7,137 nt of DNA from Methylovirgula sp. (GCA_030044485.1 JASHVQ010000134.1:1-7137); one strand, 5' to 3'; numbered from the stretch's first letter, positions 1 through 6,791 are shown. Notes: generated by a model from the letters alone, not told the origin. Numbers and translations are program-made.

Positions 1-888
1 GAACAGGTCCTCGCGGAACAGGCCTTGATGGATGAGATTGCGCAGATCCTTGTTGGAGGCGGCGATGATCCGCACGTTGGTCTTGATCGAGGTGCGCCCG
101 CCGACCGTCGTATATTCGCCCTCCTGCAGCACGCGCAGCAGCCTCGTCTGCGCCTCCATCGGCATGTCGCCGATCTCGTCGAGGAACAAAGTTCCGCCTT
201 CGGCCTGTTCGAAACGCCCAGCCGATCGCTGATTGGCGCCGGTAAACGCGCCTTTCTCGTGGCCGAAAAGCTCGCTTTCGATGAGATCGCGCGGAATCGC
301 CGCCATGTTGATGGCAACGAACGGCCCGCTCTTGCGCTTGCCGTAATCGTGCAAGGCGCGGGCGACGAGTTCCTTGCCGGTTCCCGACTCGCCGGTGATC
401 ATCACCGTAAGATCTGTCTGCATGAGGCGCGCCAGCACGCGATAGATCTCCTGCATGGCGGCCGAGCGGCCGACCAGCGGCATGCCTTCGATATCGGTCG
501 GCGGCGAAGGCTTGGCGCGGCCCTTCGGCTCGCTCATCGCCCGCCCCACTATGGCGACGAGCTCGCGAAGATCGAAAGGTTTCGGCAAATAGTCGTAAGC
601 GCCGCGCTCCGAGGCTTTGATCGCGGTCATGAACGTATTTTGCGCGCTCATGATGATGATCGGCAGCTCCGGGCGCAGCTTTTTCATGCGCGGCAGGAGT
701 TCGAAGGCGTTGTCGTCGGGCATGACCACGTCGGTGATGACGAGATCGCCTTCACCCGCCTGCACCCAACGCCAGAGCGTCGCCGCGGTGCCGGTCGTAC
801 GCACTTCATAGCCGACGCGCGAAAGCGCCTGACTGAGAACCGTCCTTATGGCGGCATCGTCATCGGCTACGAGGATGTTCCCCCCCAT
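1..888 (-). CDS. ntrC: Nitrogen regulation response regulator NtrC (3' part outside window)
   Basis: Partial gene: 296 codons are present, in frame to the first base of the window, and the C-terminal part is missing (the family is about 480 residues). It encodes the cytoplasmic sigma-54-dependent activator that NtrB phosphorylates to switch on nitrogen-assimilation genes. Residues 4-117 form a receiver domain with acidic cluster D9-D11, phospho-acceptor D53 (context ITDVVMP) and conserved K103 (LPKPF). The AAA+ domain begins near residue 137: Walker A GESGTGKE at 166-173, the sigma-54 contact loop GAFTGA at 213-218, and Walker [12 protein letters not shown] at 231-241. The sequence stops at REDLF, so the rest of the AAA+ domain and the Fis-type DNA-binding domain are not visible. 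The start is the ATG at 888, which places the receiver at the usual distance from the N terminus; a GGGAG lies 11 bases upstream. It follows ntrB by 29 bases, presumably on the same mRNA. A run of seven G lies across the start codon and codons 2-3. The receiver/AAA+ architecture is certain; NtrC rather than NtrX or another paralogue rests mainly on the adjacent ntrB and dusB. Confidence 0.96.
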   Translation of the reverse strand, partial: MGGNILVADDDAAIRTVLSQALSRVGYEVRTTGTAATLWRWVQAGEGDLVITDVVMPDDNAFELLPRMKKLRPELPIIIMSAQNTFMTAIKASERGAYDYLPKPFDLRELVAIVGRAMSEPKGRAKPSPPTDIEGMPLVGRSAAMQEIYRVLARLMQTDLTVMITGESGTGKELVARALHDYGKRKSGPFVAINMAAIPRDLIESELFGHEKGAFTGANQRSAGRFEQAEGGTLFLDEIGDMPMEAQTRLLRVLQEGEYTTVGGRTSIKTNVRIIAASNKDLRNLIHQGLFREDLF

Positions 889-917
889 TGACACACCGGC
901 TCCCAACTAACCCTTGG

Positions 918-2096
918 CTATTTCAACTTGACGCTGCGGCCGTCGCGCGGCGCGTACATCGGCATCAGCACCCGGAAGATCGTGCGCCGCGGCTGTGATT
1001 CACATTCTATTGTGCCGCCATGATCGCCGATGATCTTGGCGACCAGTGCAAGTCCGAGGCCATTTCCCGACGTTTTGGTCGTCACGAAAGGCTCGAACAG
1101 ATGCTGCTGGATTTCCGGCGGAACGCCGGGACCATTGTCGCGCACGCAAAACTGCAAAGGCAAGTTCACGGCCGCCTCGGAATTCGAGATTTTGAGGCGG
1201 ACGCCGGGGCGAAAGGCCGTCGCCAGCTCGATTTCGCCGTCGCCTTGCGTCTCGCCAATGGCTTCGGCGGCGTTCTTGACGAGGTTCAAGAAGATTTGGA
1301 TGAGCTGGTCGCGGTTGCCGAGCACGGGCGGCAGCGAAGGATCGTAATTCTCGGTGATGCGGATGTTGCGCGCAAATCCAGCCTGCGCGATGCGTTTGAC
1401 GTGATCGAGCACCGTGTGGATGTTGACGCTTTCGCGCTCCAGCGGCCTTTGGTCCGAGAAGGCCTCCATCCGGTCGACGAGTTTGACGATCCGGTCGGTT
1501 TCCTCGCAGATGAGGCGCGTCAGGGCGCGATCGCCGTCGCTGAGCTCGGCTTCCAGCAGTTGCGCGGCGCCGCGAATGCCCGAGAGCGGGTTTTTGATCT
1601 CATGGCCGAGCATCGCGGCCATGGCCGAGACCGAACGTGCCGCGCCGCGATGATTGAGCTGCCGATCCATCTTTTCCGCCATGGAACGCTCTTGCAGCAT
1701 CACGACCACGCCGCCTCCCCCGGCTTCGGAAAGCGGTGTCACGAAGAGGTCGACCATCTTTTCCGTGCCGAGCCGAGGCACGCCGAGATCGACGCGATAT
1801 TCGGTAATCGCCGCGCCCGACGCCTTCACCTGATCGACGAGCGCCAAAAGGACGGAGTCGAAGGGCAGAAGATTTGAGAGCGTCTGCTGCAGCAGGATCG
1901 AGCGGCTGATGCCGAAGAAGATTTCCGCCGCCACATTGGCCTCGACCACGAAGCCGTCGCCGGCCAGGGCCAAGACGGGATGCGGCAGGGCGTTGACGAT
2001 TTTCGCGGCCTCGGGGTGGAGCTCGCCGGCCGCTGTCCCCGCCTTGCGCGGTTCGACTTGGACGGAGCCGTTGGACGAGGTCGGCGAATTGGTCAT
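918..2096 (-). CDS. ntrB: Nitrogen regulation sensor histidine kinase NtrB
   Basis: Complete gene of 392 residues, close to the usual length for alphaproteobacterial NtrB. It is a soluble histidine kinase/phosphatase that controls NtrC; in known systems it takes its nitrogen signal from PII proteins. No membrane segment is visible, as expected. Residues about 31-140 look like a PAS domain ([14 protein letters not shown], then [11 protein letters not shown]). The dimerisation/H-box is [18 protein letters not shown], with phospho-accepting H165. The ATPase part shows the N-box around 269-280 ([12 protein letters not shown]), the G1 box DNGPGVP at 320-326, the F-box FEPF and the G2 box GNGLGLAL at 344-351, so all catalytic motifs are intact. 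The start ATG overlaps the dusB stop codon as ATGA (2093-2096), which suggests translational coupling; no strong ribosome binding site is seen just upstream. The first 25 residues are low in complexity and polar, probably a flexible lead-in. Confidence 0.96.
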   Translation of the reverse strand: MTNSPTSSNGSVQVEPRKAGTAAGELHPEAAKIVNALPHPVLALAGDGFVVEANVAAEIFFGISRSILLQQTLSNLLPFDSVLLALVDQVKASGAAITEYRVDLGVPRLGTEKMVDLFVTPLSEAGGGGVVVMLQERSMAEKMDRQLNHRGAARSVSAMAAMLGHEIKNPLSGIRGAAQLLEAELSDGDRALTRLICEETDRIVKLVDRMEAFSDQRPLERESVNIHTVLDHVKRIAQAGFARNIRITENYDPSLPPVLGNRDQLIQIFLNLVKNAAEAIGETQGDGEIELATAFRPGVRLKISNSEAAVNLPLQFCVRDNGPGVPPEIQQHLFEPFVTTKTSGNGLGLALVAKIIGDHGGTIECESQPRRTIFRVLMPMYAPRDGRSVKLK

Positions 2097-3106
2097 GCCG
2101 CGATCCGTTCATCCTCGAACAAATGTCCCAAAAGCGCTTCGACCTCGGCGGGATTCTCGCTCCGGACGAGCCGCTCGCGCAACTCGTCCGCACGCCGATT
2201 TTGCGAATGCGCCGCATAGGCGGAAAGATGCTTGCGCGCCTGGCGCATGCCTTTTTCCCTGCCGAAAATCGTCAGCAAGGTGCGATAGTGCTGCTGCGCT
2301 GCGACGTGGCGGTCTTCGGCACTTGGGCTCGGAAAGGGGGGCCGGTGCGCGATATGCCGCGCCACTTGGCCGACGAACCAGGGCCGGCCCATGGCCGCGC
2401 GGCCGATCATGACCGCATCCGCGCCGGAAGCTCTCAGCATGTCGCGCGCCGCATCGAGGCTCGTGCAATCGCCGTTGGCGACGAGCGGCAGCGAAGTTGC
2501 TTCCCTGACTTTGCGGATCGCCGTCCAATCGGCGCGGCCTTGATAGAATTGGCATCGGGTGCGCCCATGCACGGTCAGCATGGCAATGCCCTCGCTCTCG
2601 GCGCGACGCGCGAGTTCCGGGGCATTGAGGGCAGCTTGATCCCAGCCGAGACGCATTTTCAGCGAGACGGGGATTTTCACGGCGGCGACGACGGCGCGGA
2701 CGAGTTGCATCGCCAGATCGAGATCGCGCATCAGCGCCGATCCCGCTTCGCCGTCCGTAACGCGCTTGGCGGGACAGCCCATGTTGATGTCGATCATGGC
2801 GGCGCCCGAGTCCGCCGCGAGCCGGGCCGCCTCGGCGAGCCGCTGCGAACGGCAGCCGGCGATCTGGACGACATGAAGATTAATGCCGGCGCTTTGTGCA
2901 CGAACCGCCGCTTGCCGGTCGCCGCGCGTGTAGAACTCGGCGTCGAGCATCTCCGAAAATGTCAGCGCCGCCCCGAAATCCTGCGCCAGACGGCGCATTC
3001 CAAGATCGGTGACGCCCGCCATAGGGGCCAGGAAGGCCCGGCCCTCAAGCCGCAGGGAACCCACCGAAAGCCCATTCCTGCCCAGAAATTCATCAGATTG
3101 GCTCAT
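2093..3106 (-). CDS. dusB: tRNA-dihydrouridine synthase DusB (NifR3)
   Basis: Flavin-dependent enzyme that reduces specific uridines in the tRNA D-loop to dihydrouridine. The product is 337 residues from the chosen start, normal for DusB. Near the N terminus is the FMN-barrel motif [10 protein letters not shown] (25-34). The catalytic cysteine motif is [11 protein letters not shown], with C111. Further conserved parts are the substrate/flavin lysine region SLKMRLGW (148-155), TVHGRTR (178-184), the phosphate-binding part VANGD (209-213) and [11 protein letters not shown] (233-243). A helical tRNA-binding C-terminal domain follows, with RKHLSAYA at 291-298. It is the first gene of the dusB-ntrB-ntrC operon, an order known from many alphaproteobacteria and the source of the old name nifR3. 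The frame also stays open up to an ATG at 3160, adding 18 residues that do not resemble known DusB N termini. I prefer the ATG at 3106 because homologues begin shortly before the FLAPM motif and a promoter-like element lies just upstream of it. Confidence 0.95.
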   Translation of the reverse strand: MSQSDEFLGRNGLSVGSLRLEGRAFLAPMAGVTDLGMRRLAQDFGAALTFSEMLDAEFYTRGDRQAAVRAQSAGINLHVVQIAGCRSQRLAEAARLAADSGAAMIDINMGCPAKRVTDGEAGSALMRDLDLAMQLVRAVVAAVKIPVSLKMRLGWDQAALNAPELARRAESEGIAMLTVHGRTRCQFYQGRADWTAIRKVREATSLPLVANGDCTSLDAARDMLRASGADAVMIGRAAMGRPWFVGQVARHIAHRPPFPSPSAEDRHVAAQQHYRTLLTIFGREKGMRQARKHLSAYAAHSQNRRADELRERLVRSENPAEVEALLGHLFEDERIAA

Positions 3107-3112
3107 GCTTAT

Positions 3113-3142
3113 ATCATAATCATTTTTTGTGCAGCGCCACAA
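3113..3142 (-). promoter_or_regulatory. Candidate dusB-ntrBC promoter
   Basis: On the minus strand a -35-like TTGTGG (3142-3137) is followed after 18 bases by a near-consensus -10, TATGAT (3118-3113). The -10 ends only 6 bases before the dusB ATG at 3106, so transcription would start at or next to the start codon. No Shine-Dalgarno sequence precedes that ATG. The -10 match is good and the -35 only partial; this is inference from sequence alone. Confidence 0.4.
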
Positions 3143-3217
3143 CAGCGACATTTCGTTCATCGCGCAGCTTCAGGCAGATTTGACGCGACCTGTGAAAAAC
3201 TAGAGGAAGGACCGGGC

Positions 3218-3223
3218 AGGAGG
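3218..3223 (+). promoter_or_regulatory. Ribosome binding site of ispDF
   Basis: A perfect AGGAGG lies 11 bases before the ATG at 3235. The spacing is slightly long, but this is the strongest Shine-Dalgarno sequence in the window, and it fixes the ispDF start. Confidence 0.75.
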
Positions 3224-3234
3224 CTGAACGGGCG

Positions 3235-4434
3235 ATGGAACTGGCCATTTTGGTGGTTGCGGCCGGGCGTGGCTCGCGGGCCGGCCCCGGCGCGCCGAAA
3301 CAATATCGGCTTCTGGCCGGCAAGCCGCTACTTGCCCACACTTTATCCGCCCTGTTGAAAGCCGCCCCCGAGGCCAAGCTTCTGCCCGTTATCCACTCCG
3401 AAGATCTCGCTTCCTATCGCCAGTCGCTGGCTTTTCTCGACAAAGCCGATCTCGGCCGCCTTTTGCCTCCTGCTTATGGCGGCGAGACGCGTCAGGACAG
3501 CGTCCGGCTCGGCCTCGAATCTCTGGCCCGCCAGGGGCCGCCCGAAATCGTCCTGATCCATGACGGCGCGCGGCCGTTTGCAAGCCCCGATCTCATCGCC
3601 CGGGCGCGGGCGGCGGCGCGCCAGCATGGCGCGGCCGTGCCGGGGCTGGCGCTGACCGACACGGTCAAACAGGTGGATGCCGCGGCGCGCGTCATGGCGA
3701 CCGCGCCGCGCGAGGCTTTTCGCGCGGTCCAGACCCCGCAGGCCTTCGCCTTCGATCTGATCCTCGCGGCGCACCGCAAGGCCGAGGCGGCGGCGCAAAA
3801 CGGCTTGACCGACGACGCCGCCATTGCCGAATGGGCGGGTCATGACGTCTATGTATTCGAGGGCGAGAGAGACAACGTGAAAATCACTGGTGCGGAAGAT
3901 CTGGCGCGTGCCGAAGCCGAGCTGCTCTACGGACTGGCGGACGTTCGCACCGGCCAGGGTTTTGACGTGCATGCCTTCGGACCGGGCGATCACCTCTGGC
4001 TTGGAGGCGTCAAGATCGCTTGCGACCGCGGACTGGTCGGCCATTCCGACGCCGATGTTCTCAGTCACGCAATCACCGACGCCATTCTCGGGGCGATCGG
4101 CGACGGCGACATCGGCAGCCATTTCCCGCCCTCCGATCCGCAATGGCGCGGCGCCGCCTCCGCTATCTTCCTGGCCGCGGCGCTCGACAAGCTTCGCGCC
4201 CGCGGCGGCGTGCTGGCGCATATCGACGCCATGCTGATTTGCGAGAAGCCGAAGATCGGCCCCTATCGCGAGGCGATCCGCGAAAGCCTTGCCAAAACCG
4301 CCGGCATTTCCATCGAGCGCCTTTCCATCAAGGCGACGACGGCCGAGGGGCTCGGCTTCATCGGCCGCGAAGAAGGCATGGCCGCCATGGCGATCGCCAC
4401 GGTACGTCTGCCGCTTGCGCCGCGCGCCGACTGA
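3235..4434 (+). CDS. ispDF: Bifunctional IspD/IspF, MEP-pathway enzyme
   Basis: A 399-residue natural fusion of two enzymes of the non-mevalonate isoprenoid pathway. IspD (residues about 1-233) makes CDP-methylerythritol from MEP and CTP. IspF (about 237-396) later forms 2-C-methyl-D-erythritol 2,4-cyclodiphosphate. IspD hallmarks are the nucleotide-binding loop VVAAGRGSRAGPGAPKQY (7-24), GGETRQDSVRLGL (82-94), IHDGARPF (108-115) and VQTPQAF (165-171). IspF hallmarks are the metal-site residues D244 and H246 in GQGFDVHAF, and H278 in SDADVLSHAITDA, then GDIGSHFPPSDP (291-302) and KATTAEGLGFIGREEG (366-381). All key residues appear intact. The fused form is typical of many alphaproteobacteria, which usually lack separate ispD and ispF. 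The intervening enzyme IspE is not in this window. The start is backed by an AGGAGG upstream. The gene is divergent from dusB and converges on the ABC permease gene with 9 bases between stop codons. Confidence 0.97.
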   Translation: MELAILVVAAGRGSRAGPGAPKQYRLLAGKPLLAHTLSALLKAAPEAKLLPVIHSEDLASYRQSLAFLDKADLGRLLPPAYGGETRQDSVRLGLESLARQGPPEIVLIHDGARPFASPDLIARARAAARQHGAAVPGLALTDTVKQVDAAARVMATAPREAFRAVQTPQAFAFDLILAAHRKAEAAAQNGLTDDAAIAEWAGHDVYVFEGERDNVKITGAEDLARAEAELLYGLADVRTGQGFDVHAFGPGDHLWLGGVKIACDRGLVGHSDADVLSHAITDAILGAIGDGDIGSHFPPSDPQWRGAASAIFLAAALDKLRARGGVLAHIDAMLICEKPKIGPYREAIRESLAKTAGISIERLSIKATTAEGLGFIGREEGMAAMAIATVRLPLAPRAD

Positions 4435-4446
4435 GTCTCGGACTCA
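4432..4446. repeat. Small perfect palindrome spanning both convergent stop codons
   Basis: TGAGTC (4432-4437) and its exact reverse complement GACTCA (4441-4446) flank a 3-base TCG loop. The TGA of ispDF forms the left end on the plus strand, and the TGA of the convergent ABC permease forms the right end on the minus strand. It could act as a weak two-way terminator, but it is short and neither side has a run of T, so the terminator role is uncertain. The repeat itself is plain to see. Confidence 0.55.
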
Positions 4447-5232
4447 CTCGATTCTCACGAGCAGCCCGCGCACCCGCGCCGAGCGGAACAAAGCGTCGAA
4501 GCTGGCGACCGCGGCGAGCAGATAGACGCCGTCCAAGGCAAGTCCGGCCCAAAGCCGCTCCCACGAGAATCCGCCGCCCGCCACGACCTGCCGCAAGCCC
4601 TCGAAGGCCTGCGTGGTCGGCAAGGCGAGCGCCAACGGCTGCATCCATCCGGGCAGCGCGCTCACCGGATAGAAGACGCAGGAGAACGGCATGATCAATC
4701 CGGTGATGCTCCACGTGAAGCTCTGGATTTTGGTCGTGTAGCGCACGATCAATCCGGTCACCAGAATGCCGACGGCGAGACCGAAAATCATCAGCACGAA
4801 GATGAAGGGGAGAAGCGCGATCAGATAGGGAAAGAAATCGTAGGAGTAGAAGAGCAGCGCGACAAGCGCCGCGGCCGCCGTACCGACGATCGCTTTCAAA
4901 AGGTTTATGGCGAGCAGGCCGGAGAGATATTCGCGCAGCGTGAGCGGCGTGGCGAGCAGACCGATGACGTTGTGCGACCAGACCTCCGCCAGGAACGAAA
5001 CCGCGAGATCGCGCTGAAAGGCGCGGAACATGCCCCAGAGAATGGCGGCGCCGAGCAGAAAGCTGATCAATCCCGGGCGAAGATTGCCGTGGCGGGCGAG
5101 AAACAGCGTCAGAAATCCCCAGACGATGATGTCCATGACCGGCCAATAAAGCGTGTCGGTGACGCGCTCGAGATTGTGCTTGGCATCGTAGACGTGCCGC
5201 TCGATGACGGCCGCAATTCTATTCAACCGCAT
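4444..5232 (-). CDS. ABC-2 type transporter permease
   Basis: A 262-residue inner-membrane protein of the ABC-2 exporter type, the size usual for this family. Hydrophobic segments are seen at about 30-46, 55-72, 108-130, 135-165, 172-192 and 228-245, giving the expected six spans. After the fifth span comes the family's typical segment: CVFYPVSALPGWMQPLALAL at 185-204, followed by PTTQAFEGLR. The N terminus is polar and probably cytoplasmic; no signal peptide is seen. Its ATG lies inside the end of the upstream ATPase gene (14-base overlap, 5219-5232), so the two are surely co-translated and form one transporter. Substrate is unknown. The family includes exporters of polysaccharides, lipids, drugs and small molecules, and the sequence does not separate these. 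There is no nearby capsule or glycosyltransferase gene to guide a guess. Confidence 0.9.
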   Translation of the reverse strand: MRLNRIAAVIERHVYDAKHNLERVTDTLYWPVMDIIVWGFLTLFLARHGNLRPGLISFLLGAAILWGMFRAFQRDLAVSFLAEVWSHNVIGLLATPLTLREYLSGLLAINLLKAIVGTAAAALVALLFYSYDFFPYLIALLPFIFVLMIFGLAVGILVTGLIVRYTTKIQSFTWSITGLIMPFSCVFYPVSALPGWMQPLALALPTTQAFEGLRQVVAGGGFSWERLWAGLALDGVYLLAAVASFDALFRSARVRGLLVRIE

Positions 5233-5971
5233 GCGGCTCGCCCCGGCTGGCGTGGATGAAGGCTTCGGAAAGGGCAGGCTTCTTGCGGTCTTCGCGCAGG
5301 ATGGCGCGCGTAACTTCCGTCGGCCCGCCCATGGCGATGATCCGCCCGCGGCGCAAGAAGATCACCCGGCTGCACATTTCCTCGACGTCCACCATGTTGT
5401 GCGACGTATAAAGGATCGCGGTCCCGTGCTCGCGCTGCAATTGAGTGAGCACGTCCTTGGCAAGCGTCGCCGCGTAGGGATCGAGCCCGCCCAGGGCCTC
5501 GTCGAGCAAGAGCAGCTGCGGATCGTTGAGGAACGCCTTGGCAAGCCGCACGCGGGCGATCTCGCCGAAGGAAAGTTCGAGCATCTGCTTTGTCTCGAGT
5601 TCTTCGATGCCGAGGCGGCCGAGCAGGTTGCGGATCTTCGCGGCCCGCTCGGCGACGCCATAGAGCCGCGCGTAGATCATCAGGTTTTCGAAGACGGTGA
5701 GCCGGTTGGGAAAGCCGGCGTAGGGCGAGGCCATGTTGAGCCTGGCGAATATGTCTTCGCGGTTGCGGCGCAAGGATTTGCCGAAGATGCGGATCGTCCC
5801 GGCCGTCGGGTCGATGAAACCCAGCAGCATATGAATCGTCGTGCTCTTGCCCGCGCCGTTCGGCCCGAGAAGGCCGACGATCTCGCCCGCTTCGACATGG
5901 AAGGAAATGTCGTCGACGACGCGGCCCTTGCCGAAATCCTTGCTCAAATGGTCGACTTCGAGAACCGGCAT
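5219..5971 (-). CDS. ABC transporter ATP-binding protein with divergent motifs
   Basis: ATPase partner of the permease encoded next to it; 250 residues from the chosen ATG. It shows Walker A GPNGAGKST (36-44, K42), Walker B LLLLD with catalytic E158, and the H-loop histidine H191 (YTSHN), so ATP hydrolysis should be possible. Three places depart from consensus. The signature is LSFGE (133-137) where most have LSGGQ. The Q-loop position, in NMASPYAGFPNRLTV, seems to be Ser82 instead of Gln. After Walker B it reads DEALGGLDP where DEPTSGLDP is usual. The frame also extends upstream to a TTG at 6010 (13 more residues), but the ATG at 5971 has GAAGAG 6 bases before it, and a candidate promoter would start transcripts near 6007, inside that extension. 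The C terminus (about 225-250) is a short polar tail. The role is export or assembly, with unknown cargo. Confidence 0.92.
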   Translation of the reverse strand: MPVLEVDHLSKDFGKGRVVDDISFHVEAGEIVGLLGPNGAGKSTTIHMLLGFIDPTAGTIRIFGKSLRRNREDIFARLNMASPYAGFPNRLTVFENLMIYARLYGVAERAAKIRNLLGRLGIEELETKQMLELSFGEIARVRLAKAFLNDPQLLLLDEALGGLDPYAATLAKDVLTQLQREHGTAILYTSHNMVDVEEMCSRVIFLRRGRIIAMGGPTEVTRAILREDRKKPALSEAFIHASRGEPHAVE

Positions 5972-5977
5972 CGTGAA

Positions 5978-5983
5978 CTCTTC
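5978..5983 (-). promoter_or_regulatory. Ribosome binding site favouring the ATG at 5971
   Basis: GAAGAG on the minus strand, 6 bases before the ATG at 5971. It supports this start over the TTG 39 bases upstream. Confidence 0.5.
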
Positions 5984-5989
5984 GGCGCT

Positions 5990-6018
5990 TTGCGCTTCAG
6001 GGAACGCCAATGTATCCT
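5990..6018 (+). promoter_or_regulatory. Weak candidate promoter of the sulfotransferase-like gene
   Basis: On the plus strand, TTGCGC (5990-5995) and TATCCT (6013-6018) are 17 bases apart. The -10 occupies the same base pairs as the -10 proposed for the opposite strand. Both hexamers are imperfect. Confidence 0.2.
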
Positions 6019-6042
6019 AAATTACGCAGCTCGGCTGGCCAA
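6014..6042 (-). promoter_or_regulatory. Candidate promoter of the ABC transporter operon
   Basis: On the minus strand, TTGGCC (6042-6037) is separated by exactly 17 bases from TAGGAT (6019-6014). Transcription would begin near 6007, leaving a leader of about 36 bases before the ATG at 5971. Hexamer matches are partial, so this remains a prediction. Confidence 0.35.
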
Positions 6043-6057
6043 GGGCGGTGAATTGCG

Positions 6058-6753
6058 ATGCTGGTTCTTTGCAACGGAATGCCGCGCAGCGCATCGACCT
6101 GGTCCTACAACGTCGTCATGGCCCTGCTGCGCACCACCGGCGAGGAGATCCACGGCGGCTACGACGAGAACCTGCATCGCTTTCTGCGCACGCTGCCGCC
6201 GTCCTGCCTGCATGCCTGCGTCAAACTCCACTCTCTGGACGGCGCCGGCATAGGTCTCGCGCAGCTGCATGCCGCCAAAGTCGTCTACACGTGGCGGAAC
6301 CTGGCCGATGCGATCGCGTCCTACATGACGATGTTCGGCTTCGACTTCGAGCAGACGCTTTCGCTCATGTCGAGCTCGCTCGATCTCTATCAGCGCCACA
6401 GGCGCAACGGCGCGCTCATACTCGGTTACGAAGCCGTCGTGCAGCGCGCCGCGGAGTCGGTTGCGGCCGTCGCCGCCTATCTCGGAGTCCCAGCCTCGGC
6501 GGCGCAGATTGCGGCGATTGCCGAGGCCAACAGCTTCGACAAAACGCGCGAGAAGGTAAAGGAGATCGGCTCCTTGGACTACGGCGAACGTCTCGTTCGC
6601 CACGAGGGCACGGCCTACGATCCCGACACCCTCCTCAATTTCGAGCATATTCGCGACGGCGGCACGGGCTACGGCGCAAGCCGCCTCAACCAGACGCAGC
6701 TGCGCCGCGTCGAAGAACTGCAGCGCGCCAAAGGGCCGGCGGAAGCAAGCTGA
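6058..6753 (+). CDS. Small sulfotransferase-family protein
   Basis: A 231-residue cytoplasmic protein with the layout of PAPS-dependent sulfotransferases, which move a sulfo group from 3'-phosphoadenylyl sulfate to a hydroxyl or amine. The 5'-phosphosulfate loop is at the very N terminus: NGMPRSASTW (6-15), matching the family's GxPRSGST pattern. A probable 3'-phosphate motif is VVYTWRNLADAIASYMTMFG (75-94), with R80 and S88 where the family has arginine and serine; the usual aspartate-proline of RDPRD is replaced. HIRDGGTGYGASRLNQTQL (197-215) resembles the C-terminal RKGxxGDWKNHLT element, in a changed form. No signal peptide or membrane span is seen. The length is at the short end of the family. 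The start ATG at 6058 fits, because the P-loop begins at residue 6; only a weak AAGGG lies 12 bases upstream. The gene is divergent from the ABC operon, and no PAPS-making genes are nearby. Acceptor substrate unknown. A P-loop protein with another role is possible but less likely. Confidence 0.8.
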   Translation: MLVLCNGMPRSASTWSYNVVMALLRTTGEEIHGGYDENLHRFLRTLPPSCLHACVKLHSLDGAGIGLAQLHAAKVVYTWRNLADAIASYMTMFGFDFEQTLSLMSSSLDLYQRHRRNGALILGYEAVVQRAAESVAAVAAYLGVPASAAQIAAIAEANSFDKTREKVKEIGSLDYGERLVRHEGTAYDPDTLLNFEHIRDGGTGYGASRLNQTQLRRVEELQRAKGPAEAS

Positions 6754-6791
6754 AGCCCCTGCCCGCCGCGGTTTACCGGCGCAAATCGGCT

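Larger units (their letters stand above)
3107..3234. other. Divergent intergenic region dusB / ispDF
   Basis: A 128-base stretch with no gene, which must hold the 5' control signals of both the dusB-ntrB-ntrC operon (minus) and ispDF (plus). It is more AT-rich than the flanking genes, especially at 3110-3130, where a run of T lies next to an AT-rich segment. Besides the candidate dusB promoter, the plus strand has a TTGACG at 3180-3185 that would suit a -35 element for ispDF, but no convincing -10 stands at the right distance. I see no clear long dyad or riboswitch-like structure. Confidence 0.5.

Noticed and set aside
25..891. Long plus-strand open frame opposite ntrC (288 codons)
   Set aside because: It lies antisense to a gene with intact receiver and AAA+ motifs. 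Its translation is rich in Arg, His and Ala with no recognisable domain, as expected of a mirror frame in GC-rich DNA.
1020..1877. Plus-strand open frame opposite ntrB (285 codons)
   Set aside because: It is fully antisense to a complete histidine kinase and its composition shows no domain or ribosome binding site.
2123..3358. Plus-strand open frame of 411 codons opposite dusB and running into ispDF
   Set aside because: It is the longest frame in the window, but it covers dusB in antisense, crosses the divergent promoter region and overlaps the well-supported start of ispDF. The product has no recognisable fold.
3343..4221. Minus-strand open frame opposite ispDF (292 codons)
   Set aside because: ispDF has every catalytic motif on the other strand; this frame is its shadow.
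4358..5146. Minus-strand frame overlapping the ABC permease in another phase
   Set aside because: The permease frame has clear membrane spans and the ABC-2 motif; this one is Arg/Ser-rich and crosses the end of ispDF.
6010..6010. Upstream TTG start for the ABC ATPase
   Set aside because: The extra 13 residues are not typical of ABC ATPases, and the ATG at 5971 has a better ribosome binding site and fits the candidate promoter.
5204..6253. Plus-strand frame opposite the ABC ATPase (349 codons)
   Set aside because: It is antisense to the intact Walker motifs and overlaps the start of the sulfotransferase-like gene in a different frame.
6762..6783. Possible hairpin terminator between the sulfotransferase-like and coiled-coil genes
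   Set aside because: The GC-rich arms around TTTA pair only with a bulge and a short stem, and no T run follows on either strand.
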